From positions 20,446,052-20,510,051 of the forward strand of contig OZ038437.1 in NCBI GenBank assembly GCA_964036275.1: a DNA stretch of 64,000 bases. Direction: 5' to 3'. A program made the translations under genes and the position numbers. The notes beneath the pieces were generated by a model, which made no database searches, was not told the DNA's origin, and was given only the letters and a program-made list of their open reading frames with translations. The stretch's first letter is position 1; every line of letters starts with the position of its first letter. Shown piece by piece: positions 11,595 through 24,700 of this stretch. This stretch comes from Litoditis marina. Taxonomy: Eukaryota; Nematoda; Chromadorea; Rhabditida; Rhabditidae.

Positions 11595-11710
11595 TGCACT
11601 GTCACGTAAAGATAGCGGTCTAATGAGGAATCGTGCACTTTTTCTTTGCACGTTTTCGAGTTATGCTGTGTTTTACATGTTTCACGTGACTCTACTAACA
11701 GTGTACAACC
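11595..11710 (+). mobile_element. CACGTGA MITE copy 1
   Basis: Shares with the other copies the order TCACGT near the left end, AATCGTGCACTTTTTC, TTGCACG, GCTGTGTTT, CATGTTTCACGTGAC and CTAACAGT at the right end. Left end slightly degenerate. Confidence 0.6.
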
Positions 11711-11861
11711 GCCCTTCTTTCTGCATTATTGTACTCAAATCTGATGTTTGTGATGGACATGATCCAAAATTCTTTAGTGCATCAATTGTACTCTATCACT
11801 TATTAGGCACAAAACTCTCTCTACGTCTCACTTAGTTATTACGTTTTTTTTGTTTCACTCC

Positions 11862-11864
<3 letters not shown>

Positions 11865-11936
<72 letters not shown>
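11865..11936. repeat. CT dinucleotide microsatellite
   Basis: An uninterrupted (CT)n run of about 70 bases within intergenic sequence. Confidence 0.95.
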
Positions 11937-11937
<1 letters not shown>

Positions 11938-12065
11938 CTTCCGTTATCTCTCCCATTTATCTCAGCCTTCAATCCCCTTACATCTCAGAACCAGTCCCCA
12001 ACCTCCTTGCTTGTCCATTTACATGTTTGTTCGTAGTGAATCAGACCTCTCTATCTCTTCTATAC

Positions 12066-12184
12066 TAGAAGTAAATTGAATGTCACGTGAAGTTGGGGAA
12101 TCGTGCACTTTTTCGTTGCACGTTTCTGAGTTTTGCTGTGTTTAATAGGGTTCACGTGACTGTGCAAATTGACTAACAGTATAG
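12066..12184 (+). mobile_element. CACGTGA MITE copy 2
   Basis: Runs from AGAAGTAAATTGAATGTCAC to GACTAACAGTATA. The ends are imperfect inverted repeats: TACTAGAAGTAAATTGAA against the complement of AATTGACTAACAGTATA, each followed inward by a TCACGTGAA block. Internal GTGCACTTT...TTGCACG forms a second small palindrome. Other clear copies: 17197, 30883, 45649, 57047, 58610. Confidence 0.75.
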
Positions 12185-14078
12185 AGTACTTGTTCCGTGC
12201 ATGTTTCCACTAACACAGCTAAATTAAATACAACCCACCGTCCCATTTTAAAATGTGTTAACTAATTTAGAGAAAGTACAGCACGACTTTAATAGAAGAA
12301 GAAAGAAGTAAATTCCTTCTCTCCTTTTCTCTCTCACTGTCTTTTTCTCTGTTTCTCTGAAATCTCAGTTTCATTTCATAATCTCTCTCTCCCTATTTCT
12401 CCCCATCTCAATCTCTTCGACCTTTGCTCTCCCTTTCGTCCTCTCTTTCCTTTTCTTCTTTCTCCTTCTTTATCCCTTATTTTCATTCAGTTTTTTCTTC
12501 GAATAATAGGTCCGGAATCTCCTCAAAACCGGAGAGCCCCCCCCCCCCCGCCCATAATAGATAATCTTCTCGCCGAGCTAAGTGCGCCCAACCCTAATTC
12601 CAGATTATACGGTATCCTCGATTTCGTATGTGAAAGTGAAACTGTGTTATGGGGAATACACTGAGCGGGCAAGTTATTAAACTTTCCATCTTTATTCTTG
12701 TTCTTCTGAATGCTTAGAATCATAATTGAGCGAATGTATAATTCTTCAACCTAAAAGCCTAAAACCTCAAAAACCGAAATATTCATCATTCAAACGAATG
12801 TCTTTGAGTCAAATTTGTCGCTGAACATTTACCACTGTAGTATATTGAATATGAATAATGTATCATGGTGTTAAATCACGATCATTTCCCTTTGATCCCT
12901 TTGAGAGAATCAGATTCAATAATGGTTCTGGAGAAAGCAAGCCCTTACGATCATTCTCGTTCGCTCTGCTGTGATTGTAGTGTGAACTCGGTGCATGTTG
13001 CCCCATTTCCCCCTGAAAAGGTCCATCCAAATTCTTTTCCTACTTTCTTGACCCACATCTAAAACGGCGTCCATCCATCAATGTTTATGTGTTTATTCCT
13101 CCTATTCAACTGGAAAAACGCGCTTTGTTGGGCGGAAGACCATGTTTTCACGGGAAGATACACTTATACAGCTGGTATAGGAATACTGGGATGTACTGGT
13201 TTTACAGGGAACTGTGCGCCAGTATGTTGTTTTTGTAGCTTACGATTTGTTTTAAGAAAACGTCTAGTATTGTGATGTGTTTAGAGTCGTGTTCACGCGT
13301 TTTGCTGTGCTTTGTACCTCACGTGACCATGTGTTCCACTAGCAGTATGCATTTGTAGTTTAATAATTTTAACAGAATATATTCCTGTCACGTGAACTTT
13401 GTCATGTCATAGCTATGAAAACTTCAGTAGAATCACAAAGTTCTATCCTTATCTTATTTACTAACACTCTCCAAATATTCCCATCTGGTGATGACAAATT
13501 TTAATGAGTCAAACCTTTGAAAGTAATGTTTTCGTCACAGAACATCGCAGATTCGCGCGCGTTCCAAAATTTGTACAGTTTCCGATGCAGTTTTCGCGAT
13601 CAACATCTCCGAAAAAATCGAAATCGGAGAATTGATCGAAAAAAGAGGAGATCAACAAGAAATGGAACAAACTGGATGGATGTGTGACGTCACCAAATAG
13701 TCATCGACCGCGTACTCATGCGGTGTTTCTGTGGTTGAGAATTGTGCTGTAATTACTGACGAAAGTACAATTTCGTAGTGGTCACCCCCTAAAAACAATA
13801 TGCATGTACAAATTATACTGTATCTAACACTTTCCGCTGTCTCAAGCTTTCATGTCTTGTTGTTTTCCTATCAGTCCAATAATCAGTTTTTCCTCACTCT
13901 GTTTGCAACTTTACCACAAGTTATTATTACCTCAACTCTATTTTCCTACGGTAAATTCCTTTGATGTTTGAAAAAAGTGGATTAGTGAAAAACTGATGTC
14001 TCCCTCTCAATTAGCTGTATTTCAATAGTGAGAACTCTGCTGTGTCTACAACTCCAACTACAACACCGATGAACAGTT

Positions 14079-14091
14079 TTTGTTTCAGGAG
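14079..14091 (+). promoter_or_regulatory. Probable spliced-leader trans-splice acceptor
   Basis: TTTTTGTTTCAG ends at 14088 and is followed by GAG then ATG at 14092. A strong acceptor three bases before a start codon, with no upstream coding exon in frame, is typical of SL1 trans-splicing in nematodes. Confidence 0.5.
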
Positions 14092-16759
14092 ATGAACAAA
14101 GTCATGGATTCGTCCTCGACTAGACGGGAGAAGGACCGATGTCTTTTCGGGAAACTGCACATCAATGTGGGTGGAAAAGTTGTAGTTTGTAGTTGAACTA
14201 TGAAAAAAGCCATGAAATCATCTCTACGAATCATAATTCATGTTTCTTTCATCTTTGAACCAAAACGAAGCATATTCGTAAACTTCATATTCATACATTC
14301 TAGTTTTATTACAGGGTTCGCTCAGTTACTTGCTCGCTCAAATAGGGAATTTGGTTATAATTAGCTGTGTTCGTAGTCTGATCAGCAAGCTTTCGGGTTC
14401 CGTGAATTATTGATCTGTTCGTAGATAAAACTACATTCCCCTTTCAGCACGGAATGCGTCTGATCGTGGCCGTGGGTACTGTAGTCCTGATTTGCCTCGT
14501 GTGCCTGTTGTACATGAAGTTCCGGCGGTCGATGTTCATCCTCCTTCTGCCCACCGCCATTACAGTTATCACGGCGTTTGCCATCATCTCCAAGAAGGAA
14601 CGACTCATTTGGCCCATCATCGCGGTTTCGGTAAGTTATAGGAGAATCACCCGATTTACATTGTATATATCGAACTACAAATATATTGAAATAAGATCTG
14701 TGTTCCTTTTTACTTGTCTTCTGTCGAAATCTCCAAGAAGAGAAGACTGATACGTATGCTGGAAGATCCGGGCACCTTTTGCCCATCTTGCGTCTCCTCA
14801 AACATACGCTATTTTCTGCTCTTCCACCCCGCCGGGATGTAATAAACGAGAAATAGTGGGGCAGAGCGAGAGACGCAGGATGGGATGAAGGGGTCGGGGT
14901 CTTCTAGCTCACTTACACTTGCCTGTTAGTGCTGTCTCAGTCCGTTATGGCGTTTGCTTTATCAAAATCAGGCTTTTACGGTACATTCTGTTCTACTCTG
15001 TAGTGTGATTTCGTTGCAATTCGAAATTTATATGAAACTAGAAATGTAAGTTCGGTTTTCAGGTTTTCAAACACTGAAAACGAAAAAACCGTCTCAAACA
15101 GTGTCCCGGAAATATCGAGAAGATAGATAGAAAAATAGAGAAACGAAAAAAAGGGAAAAAGAGAGAGAGAACGAGAGAGAGAAAGAAAGAGAGAGAGAGC
15201 GAGAGATCAAGAAAAGTCCATTTTCACGCCAAAGCTGGTCTGTCATCAATTATCACCTGCAACCAGACAGCTGGTTGTTTTCACGCATTGAGATGGCTGG
15301 AGATTAACATAATTGGCGCGAATTCGAATCAGCCGAACCGGTTTCGAACGAAAAATGGCCCAATCGTCGTAGAATCCCCGTGAAAGGGTAGATTTTCGAC
15401 AGAGACAACAGATTTGTTCCACTTATGGCTTGTTTTGATGCATTGCGCACTGTAGAACAAGCAAGGGTGGCGCCAGTCGAGAAACTGTGGAGTGAAACGG
15501 GAGAAAACGTGAAATTATCGAACAATGACACCTCTAACAGTACAAGTGCAGTCAAATAAACGGAATGAGGTTGAATAAAATAGAAGATGCCAAGTGACAC
15601 GTGTTGTATCACGAATAAATCTATTCTATTCTATTCTATTCTAATTAAAATGAACTGAGAGTGTATAAAGGACATTATTGACTTAATTGGAAGTTACACG
15701 TTTTCTGATGTGTGAAAGTGCTTTCATGTAGGTGTGGTCGAAAAAAAATTTGTTACCGGTGTAAAGAAAAGCTCTGAAAAAAAACAAAAACACTTTGAGT
15801 CTAAAAAGCTTTTTCTATGCTGTTTTGAGCGATCAGCATAAAAACTATATAAAACACAAAAAAAAGGAAACTCGAACAGAAGTACAAACAGGAAAGTTTC
15901 ATAAACTGTATTTCTAATTTATAAACATTCTAAAAAGTTATAAAAGTGTTTATTCCAGTTTTTCCACGCCATGTTGGCTCTGTACGTGCTGCTCGTCTTC
16001 TCGTTCTACTTCTTCTTCAAGCCACTCTACATCATCATGGTACTCAACTGGGCATTCAACAGTCAGTTTCATATGTAACACTTTGTAAACATATTATGAA
16101 AATAACTTCAACTTTGATAGTTAATTATGTCTTTATTGAACGGGTGTACGGCTACGAACTTTCAACTCAAAATATCGAGAGAGGGGGAAGATATGGGAGA
16201 GAGAAGGGAGAGAGAAAAAGAGAGAGAGAGAGAGAGAAAGAGAGAAGAGAAAGAGAAGAGAGAGAGGGAGATAGAGAGAGGGCGGAAGCGCGCGCAAAGT
16301 TTGTGTACGAATTGTTTGGAATCCTTGTTGATTTCTGCAAAATAGATTTTAGTACAACCATACGGTGAAGACACTAGAACGTTTGCCTTTCAAAAGTAAT
16401 TTTAACGGTTTTCGTGAAAATATCGGAAACACGTTCCAAAGTCGTTCCTCTGTTTTGTGAATAAATTAGGTCAATTGTGGCGGAAAAAGAGAAAATCCCC
16501 GTGGAGGACCGGCTCTCGCACGCGATTGGAAGAGAGTATGCAAAACGCGCTGTTTCTATATGGTGAAAAAACTCTCGTTCAGTTGTTTTGATTATTTTCG
16601 ATTCCGAAACTGTTGGTGTACCTTGAATCGGCACTTTTTAATAGTCTCTCGCTCTATCTCGTTATTTTCCCTTCCTTTTCCTCTATCTATTCCTCCCCTC
16701 TCTCTGTGTCTGTATTTATCTCTCTTTCTCTTTCTCTCTCTCTTTCTTTTTCTGTCTTT

Positions 16760-16809
<50 letters not shown>

Positions 16810-16821
16810 CCTCTCTCTCTG

Positions 16822-16862
<41 letters not shown>

Positions 16863-17774
16863 CTCACTCTCTGTCTCTCTGTATCTCTCTCCCTCTCACT
16901 CCATTCCCAGCCCATAAATGTGTAAATCTCACCCGGTTTCCTTCACTTAGTGACAGTCTTTCTCCCAAATGAAGCGCACTTGTAAATGTCGTACAACTGA
17001 TCGTAAAAACCGGACAATGTTTACATTAAACCCTGTTTTCTGAGAGAGCGAGTGAATTAAAGGGAATTGAAAGAAAAAGAGAGGTCGAAGAGGTTCTTCA
17101 ACATATCCTCGGATAGTATTGAAACAGATAAAGACCACACAAATCAGGTTTTATGCTACAGTAATCAAGCGAAGATTCGAAGACATCCGTATGTTAGAAG
17201 TAAATTGAATGGTCACGTGAAGTTAGCGTTCTAGTGAGGAATCGTGCACTTTGTCATTGCACGTTTCTGATTTCTGCTGTGTTTAACATGTGTCATGTGA
17301 CTATGCAATTGACTAACAGTATAGGAGATGTCTGAAGATTTGAAAGGTCAAATTGAAAAAAAAAACTTTTGGCTTTTAGTCAAATGTAGTCAACAAAACG
17401 TTTCACATTACTCTCTACTCACAAAGTGGGGGGGGGGGTTTAAGTATAAAAATGTTGTTCAAATACTTTTTTACCAAAACTTTCCTAATTCCAGCCCCTA
17501 AGAAAAGGGAATTATTGATGTTCAAAACGGTTGTCCAAATACTTTTAAAGTTTTTACCAAAACATTCCTAATTCCAGCCCTCTACTCGGAGAAGACGTTG
17601 TCCTACTACGTGCAGTGCGGGGGTATATACCTCTTTCTCTCGGCTTTCCTCGCCTTTAACCTCTGGCAGAGTAGTGTCTCTCTCAGCTACCGTAAGCTGT
17701 TGAAGAGAGAAATGGTCCCCAGCAGACAACCCACAGTACTTGTTGTCAACAAACCAGGAATGACCATGTACTAG
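14092..17774 (+). CDS. Four-transmembrane protein, nematode-type, copy 1 (185 aa)
   Basis: Exons 14092-14166, 14448-14630, 15959-16061 and 17578-17774 join in frame to 185 residues ending TAG. The start is chosen because ATG follows a TTTCAG acceptor by three bases. The N-terminus is polar and basic (MNKVMDSSSTRREKDRC). Hydrophobic segments fall near residues 28-47 (RLIVAVGTVVLICLVCLLYM), 53-72, 79-107 (PIIAVSFFHAMLALYVLL) and 129-150 (CGGIYLFLSAFLAFNLW). The tail carries KLLKREMVPSRQP. The shape recalls the LAPTM-like/DUF7027 group of small worm tetraspanning proteins, but I recognise no catalytic motif; function unknown. AATAAA lies at 18127-18132. Intron 2 carries a MITE; intron 3 carries GA and CT microsatellites and a duplicated acceptor at about 17496. 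The next gene starts 980 bases downstream on the same strand. Confidence 0.75.
14770..14886. mobile_element. MITE with CATCYTGCGTCTC termini
   Basis: CCCATCTTGCGTCTCCTC at the left and GAGAGACGCAGGATGGG at the right are inverted ends of the same family as 7752-7866. It sits just after exon 2 of the four-TM gene; the homologous insertion is present in the other copy near 28430. Confidence 0.65.
16185..16280. repeat. GA-rich microsatellite
   Basis: Interrupted (GA)n/(GAGAAA)n tract in intron 3 of the four-TM gene, absent from the corresponding place in the right copy. Confidence 0.8.
16635..16905. repeat. CT/CA-rich microsatellite
   Basis: Long (TC)n and (CA)n runs in the same intron. The homologous tract in the right copy is 30395-30600 with different run lengths. 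Open frames across it are artefacts of simple sequence. Confidence 0.9.
17197..17325 (+). mobile_element. CACGTGA MITE copy 3
   Basis: AGAAGTAAATTGAATGGTCA to GACTAACAGTATA with internal GTGCACTTTGTCATTGCACG. Located in intron 3 of the four-TM gene and shared with the right copy (30883). Confidence 0.75.
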
Positions 17775-18126
17775 AATACTACTAGTAAATGGGATCTACG
17801 TGGAGCGTGGAAGTTTCAGTTACTCAATACACTTCTTCTAACAACCATTTTACATATTTTTACAAACTATAACACTTTATTAAGACACAAAAATATGTTT
17901 TTTCTCTCTTGTGATACTTATAATGTCTATCAATTTACTTGTTTTATCTTGAATATGTCTTGGAAAATTGTTTATTTATTATGTTGTAAATACCCACTGT
18001 CTTTCCTTATTCGATCTAGCCTTTTTCCAATTGCCGAGTAATTTTTCACTGTTTTTCAAACTAACTCTAGCTTTACATTTATTCACTTAGCTGTTCTATT
18101 TCACTATAGATCTCCATCCGGTGAAA

Positions 18127-18132
18127 AATAAA
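18127..18132 (+). terminator. AATAAA polyadenylation signal, four-TM gene
   Basis: Canonical hexamer about 350 bases after the TAG at 17772-17774, followed by AT-rich sequence. The equivalent in the right copy is 31828-31833. Confidence 0.45.
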
Positions 18133-18755
18133 CACTTATTCTGAATCGCACTCGATATATATGAAATATACACGTGAAAAACATATTTGTACTGAATCCC
18201 ATAATTTATGTGTTGTTTACTAATTTAGCATAACAGAAAGGAAATTCCGCGGTTACCAGGTAGAAAAGAGTTATACTGCAAAAATACTTGTGTAGAGAAG
18301 ACACTTGTTCTGAAACGAAGACAAAACACACCCCCGCGGTTCCTTCTTTAAAAAAACATAAACAGAAGAATACGGTATACGGTAGCTGTTGTTTTGTGTG
18401 TGCCTTGTTTTGAACATGAACGCTAAAAACTAGTCGAATGGCAATATCATATCTTTCTCCTTGTTCATGATCAAAGAACTTCATTTCCTGTTGCTATACG
18501 AACTATCGATATGGCTTGTAGAACATAAAAGAAAAAAAGGTATTGATATGCGTGCATATTGAAGTCTGGAAATTTGTATCATATAACGGATATGGTCTCT
18601 CAAGCACATCACAATTCCATGAGATTAGTTAGCATATTACGCAATTTTCGTTCACGTTCCGTTTTCTTCTACTAGTACACCGTGACTAGAATGACGTGAA
18701 ACTCACGTGTAGCTAAGAAGTTCTTTCCTGTTTTCAATCCATTTCCACTGAATAA

Positions 18756-21700
18756 ATGCATTGGCAGTGGTTGTACCTGATCTGTGCCTTCTGTGCCTTC
18801 TTTGTCAGCATTGTTAACTCCAAGGTAAGTTACACAAAGTTTTTTTTCTCTATTTAGCAAACTATAATTTTTTTCATGTAACTCAGCTGAGTAAACAATG
18901 TTTTGAGTTATATGTGTTTTAGCTTGCAAATCGTGTTTCATATAGTTTATGTTTATAATAGCCCAGTAAAAATGATATTGATGTTTTATGTCTAGCTAAA
19001 AGTTGTCCACTAGTTTGTGCTTATTTGAAGGGTCAAATTCGTCTTGAATTTCGGGGTCGCCGAAAGTAAGGCAACAACTATTTCCCAATGTATCCTCATA
19101 AAAACTATAAATCACAGTGTAGGGGTGAAAATCCTCACGTACTAACTTTTTGATATCGCTCCGAGTCCCGTATAAAGCAGATATTCAATACTTACACTTC
19201 CTCTACATTCTTAGAATTGTTAGAGTGAGAATTATTTCCAGAATCTACGGGACGTCCCAGTAACAAAAACCTCGCGAGTTCGTTGGGTTGCACCAGAAAA
19301 ATGGCCTCAGGACATGCCCTCTCATACCAAGGTAATATCCTCAATTTAGGTGCAAAGTTTCGAATTTATCTTTGTTGATCGAGAAACGATCCCTTTTGAT
19401 TCATCGATTTTCGGAATCTATGGTAGATTGAATTCAGGTATGAAAACAGTATTCCTTACATTGTGACCTCAAAAATTCTTTTTTTTCTGCAAACGTTTTC
19501 ATTATAAAAGTACTCAAGTTAACACATGAAGACAATTTTTTAACACTTATCTTCAATCAAATTCGCTAGTAAGATGAAAATTCTGTTCTGATGTTGGATT
19601 GATTATTGCAGGCCTATTGGAACAATGAGTTCGCGAAGAGTACGTACGAGCCGGCATGTTCGAACGATCAGCTGAAGGTGAGCTCTCGATAGCAGTCGTC
19701 TTCGAGCGATTTCTGTCCACCAGTATTGAACATTACCTCCCTTCCGCACATTTCCTACAAAATAAAGGTGCAGAATAGAACAGAGGGGGTACAGAACGTC
19801 TTTTTCAATTAATTCGAGAGACCCCTTTTTTTTATAGAACCCTATTTATCATTTTACAATGCATTGGGAGTGGACGTATTGTGGAAAAAATGAACTGCTA
19901 AGATTTCCACTAAAGGAAATATCAAAAGTTCTAAATCTTCTGTTCTAGACAGTGCTTATTTACTTCTGGCCAGGTGAGCTTGAAGCTTAAAAATACCAAA
20001 GTCCAAACAAACAAAAAGTTTCGGTTCGAGGCTATTACATTTCTATTTGGAAGCGCCATGATATTTTTCTTATTCTCTGGAACACTACTAAGGTTTGAGA
20101 AGTTATGAAACGCCATAGGTAACAGTGTTTGCTAGTGCAAACTAAATTTATTGTAGTAATACAAAATTTCTCATATTATAGCATTTATTCAAAACTTGTG
20201 TCTTTCATTTAGATAGTGCCTATCTACTTCTGGCCGGGTGAGCGGGTGGACATGCCCTGCGCCATGTGTGAACTGGCGTTCGTCCTCAACGGGGAAGTCA
20301 AGAGATGGAGTGTCGCCAGCGATGTCACCGGGTTCCTCAGGGCGCCGCAGGTATAGTTTTTGTGATTCGTACTGAGACTTGGCTGCAAGCCAATGGTTAT
20401 TCCAGGCGATTTCCAACCTCTTTAGTGTTTTCTAAGAAACTGCAAATCAATCTTGGAGGTCGCTCGGTCTCATAAGAACTAGTCAGTGAAGAAAGTCTTC
20501 AGAAAACGTATGACTGAGTAATAGCTATCCAAAAATCTTGGCACGATGCCAATGGGTCTCAGTGGGAACGGAACGAACTGTAAACCTACTATCAAGTGAA
20601 TAGGATTGCTCGTTCATGGAAGAGATACACAAACCTCTCAGAACTCATGAATACAGCCAAAACTTTTAGAAATGGGAATAAAACACAGAATATACCTAAA
20701 GAACACAGGAAAGTTTATGGTTTTACATAGTAGTTCGTTCAAACCGTAATTCTGGACTTCTAAATAGTATTCATAACACTGGGTTCGGGAAATATTCGAT
20801 TTTTTGTTTTCATTTCAGGAGAACGTTATTCGAGATCCAAAATTCTGGCACAAACTGGTCAACAACTACGAATACCAGGAAGATCCGAAGTGAGTCTGTT
20901 CAAAGTTACAATAAACTCATACTCTGGTGAAAGAAATTCATATTAAACATGAGTTATCATCACAAGAGTACAATAAAAACTGTGATTTTCCATGACTAGC
21001 CTGAAACATAGTGACCTCTTGCATGGTACTTTCCAATTCTAGTTTGTCTGCAGTATGGATGCATGAGAAATTGAGGAGAAACTCGGCAGCCGGATAATAA
21101 CATAAAAACAAGATGTCTACGAAAAATCTGCAACTGAATAGTGGCATAATGTAGCGACCATCTGAAATTTTTAGTTGTGAGTGTGTTCTTCCCAAACTTA
21201 GTCATTTCTATGTGAGTTGTCCTGTCTTTGTAGTTTGAACCTGTTGTCTCACGCTGATTCTCGTGAAATGACGTGTGTATAGAGATCAAACTACAACAAA
21301 GGTTCAAACATGCTCTGTATCTATGTTCAAAGTAAATTATCGTTTTCAGTGTTGCGGCCCCTACTAAAATGGACGACAAGGACCCCGATTTCTACCAGCC
21401 CGATGATTTTTTCCCGAACTCTGCCAGTCAACACAGAACAACGGGAAAGAATGAGAAGAAAGAGGCTCCAATCTACTTCCAGAGAGAGGGAAAACTCTCC
21501 ATTCTTAGGGTGAGTGATGAGGATATACTACCTGGAGATTCAACTTTCACGTATAATATGCACAAGACTTTCTCATCTTCGTTGTTGAATTGTTAGCTTG
21601 ACTCAGTGTACTTTAGCTCACACATGTACATTGAGGACCGTTGTCAGGGTGAGTTACAGCATGTAATTGGGTATAGTTGTAGTGTATAATCAGCGCGTAC

Positions 21701-24700
21701 ACAAAATACTTTGAAATAGAAGTTGAACAAAAGCAAGCAAACTACAAAGACAGCGATTGCGGTCCAAAGTACGGGTTCGGCATGTTCTTCCCTGAGAAAA
21801 ACATTACAGTCGGGTGTTCTACTATTCACAAGAAGTTCTGAACTTAGCATAGTCAATAGGCATCTTCACCGTGTACATGTTTGAAAACGAGCAGAGAGAA
21901 TGAATTGAACCTCTTGTTTTGAAAGATCGGCATTATTTGTGTCATGACTTGAGGTTATCATAATCAGGTGGTTACTGGGGTAGAAGCGAAACGTACACTT
22001 GTGGGAACTATACCTTTTAAAACTGTTTTTTTCAAAAGTCATAAATTTTTCTCCATCGAGAATGATTCCGTTCAGGCGTCTCCCGCCTCGCAAGGAGTCT
22101 ATTTCTGTCACGATGTTCATTCGACCGGCTCCACCAATATGTTCTACGTGGTAATGGCGATGGTACCCGCGGTATCGTACGGACACTACAGTACCGCACT
22201 CAGTAAGAAGGGATAGAAGTAGTTGTACTTTGTGAAATAACAGCATTACCCTCAGTTTTACTTCTAGTTTATATGATTTATCAGCATCTTCATGTACGGA
22301 CACTACAGTAACTTTGTGAAAGTTTCTTAGCTCAGCCTCACTTTCTGAGATTGATTATTTTGTCAAATTACTGTATCGATAAAGAGCATAAATGAAACGA
22401 CTCAATTCCAGAAAAAGCAGTAGAATGCTCAAGTTGTTTGTGTTTCTCATGTGCTTCTCGAGCTACTTTTTGAAATGTCTCTTTGTAGACGATGGCTGTG
22501 GGTTGTCTCGGGTTATATCGAATAAACAGAATAAATGAAATACAGAAAATTATTTCACTTTTAATACATACTTTTCAGCTATTTTCCGACTCTTAGGTCT
22601 CCGTGAACATTTTTTGACGACGGCTGCGGAGATAAACCAGTGCTCTCTGGTATAATCTGTCGCGACAGGCGACAGCTTTAATATATACGATTCAAACGCG
22701 CGCCATAACAAGACGCGTCAACGCTACGATTGGCGCGAACGCGGTGCTTTGCCGCGCTGCAAAGTTTGATAATTTTAGGATCACTTACGCTCACGATTAC
22801 GGAACGGAAGGTTGTTGATGGTCCTAACGAATATTACGCATAATTTATGATGGCAACATAGTTTACGCTTACGAACGCATATTACACAGCACAATACACA
22901 CGATAACTAACGAAATGAAGGTCCAGAAGTTTGAGCTTCATGTGATTCCCCATGTTCATTGTAAATAGATATACTATATTAAACTGTATATGTTACTATG
23001 TGTTATGTTTATCATGTTAATGTATTTACACTATAAACGGGCATAGGAATCGGAGTTTCTTCTTGGCTATCTTCTTGTACTCCACGAAACTATGAGTAAT
23101 TCCCTAGAGGAATTACAGGTCTTTGCCCAGTACAATTGCCACCCAAAATACCACTGAACCACCATGTTTAACGCTGTTAGTTACAAGATGACACTCTATT
23201 TGGGGTTAGGAAAGACAGCCTACGAAAAGAGCAATTGCTGGTGCAAAATGGTGCATCGGCGGGTTACAAATGTTACAACCAAAAAAAAATACAACTAAAC
23301 ATCAAATATGCAACCTGTAGTAGCCAGAAGCGTAGTTTTTCACGTTAAACACGTATTTTCAAAAAGTTTGGTAATATTATAATTTTTTTTGCGATGATTC
23401 ATAACTTTAGGTGATGGCTGCGGAGATAAACCGCTGCTCTCTGGTCTGATTCACCGACGGGACGCGATTTTCCCGTCCTTCAATTGGCGGTTCCATTTTC
23501 TACCCGCGGTTAGACACGAGACACCGGAACAGGGTCAGGACAACAGAGGAACCTCCATGTGCAATCAGGTATGGAGTTAAGGGTTCACTCTTCCCAAAGC
23601 GAGTTACTAGGGTGTACGTTGCAATGTGTGTAGTTTGTTCCCGTTGTGTTTCTCTCAAAATCCGTGAAAAATGGCGTGTTACTGATTGAACTACTATCAG
23701 AAGTAGGGTTAAATTCAGTTCCGGGGTAGTCTTCGTCATCAAAAAACGAACACTATTTATGGGAGCGATCTAATCAGAATGGACACAATTTGAGGTAGAA
23801 AAACTGCAGTGTGCGAATAAGAGGGCTAAAATACATATTATTTTATCATAGTGTACTTTATCATAGTCTATACTTCGCATAGTCTATATCAATACCACGT
23901 TAACCTAGTGTACTGTAACTAGGGAATGATTTGACTGGAGTTGTACTTTGATATGCAAACGCAAGAGAGATGAGGATTTATACCCGAAATGGAACATCAA
24001 ACTACAAACACAGCAGGACGAACCAACATGTAACTAACAAATTTTCATTCCGCTCTTGCTGAACGATCTTCATGAGTCCACAGTCGACATAAACGATTAT
24101 ACGGACCCAGGTGGAAAGTCAAGGGACTATTAGCCCCTAAAAGGGGAATTTTGGGTGATTTCGCAAACACGGGCCCAAAAGGCCCTAAAATGGCCGCGAT
24201 TCCGATATCGACCTAGCTTTTTTCATTGGTCTTGATTTTGGTTGCAACTATGTTGCACAAATCTACGTATTTTCACATTTCTTGAGTATATACACAAGGT
24301 TGAGCAAGACAAACATGTTTAATCCAGTATCTGAGACGAAACATGTTAGCCTAAGCGCCCCTAGTAGGCCCTAATAGAAGGAATTCGGCTTCGAAAATCG
24401 CGGGCCTAAAAGGAACCTTCTAGCTTCTAGACCCGTGACTTTTCACATATGGAGCCTGAGTTTGCCCATTACTTTCTGAAAGCCGACCTAACTTTCCCTA
24501 AGTCATGCAGTGAATGGTTGTGTCAGTATATGGAAACGCATGAGAGATTGGGGTGTCTAACTGAATTCAAACATGGAACTACAAAACGATTCCGTGCAAT
24601 TATGTTGGTACGCATTATCAAGTGAAACAAGAAAAAAATGGAAAACACCTATTGTTTTCTCATGATTCTCACATTAATTTGACTTCTAATATAGATTGTT

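Larger units (their letters stand above)
9180..14088. other. Intergenic region without a recognisable gene
   Basis: Open frames here are short, lack splice-bounded codon bias and often overlap repeats. It holds a SINE copy (9340), two CACGTGA MITE copies (11595, 12066), a diverged third (13280), a CT microsatellite (11865-11936), a CT-rich stretch (12310-12480) and one GC-rich promoter-like patch (10085-10170). Confidence 0.6.

Noticed and set aside
13081..13275. Frame MFMCLFLLFNWKNALCW as a small membrane protein
   Set aside because: Overlaps repeat-derived sequence, lacks splice or leader context, and has no third-position bias.
14382..14801. Minus-strand frame of 139 codons opposite the four-TM exon 2 (also at 28038-28457)
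   Set aside because: Shadow of a real plus-strand exon plus intronic MITE sequence; no splice-site or bias support.
16592..16972. Ser/Leu- or Arg/Glu-rich proteins in both strands
   Set aside because: Translations of CT/GA microsatellites; no codon bias or splice logic.
22076..22216. FAM187-like exon 7 extended to a TAG at 22214-22216
   Set aside because: Reading through would end the protein before the clearly coding downstream exons; the donor at 22150 keeps frame with 24710 and gives a sensible Ig-strand sequence.
23410..23450. Possible hammerhead-like ribozyme at GGCTGCGGAGATAAACC
   Set aside because: The conserved core strings of a hammerhead are not present; only a small ACCAG/CTGGT hairpin in one copy.
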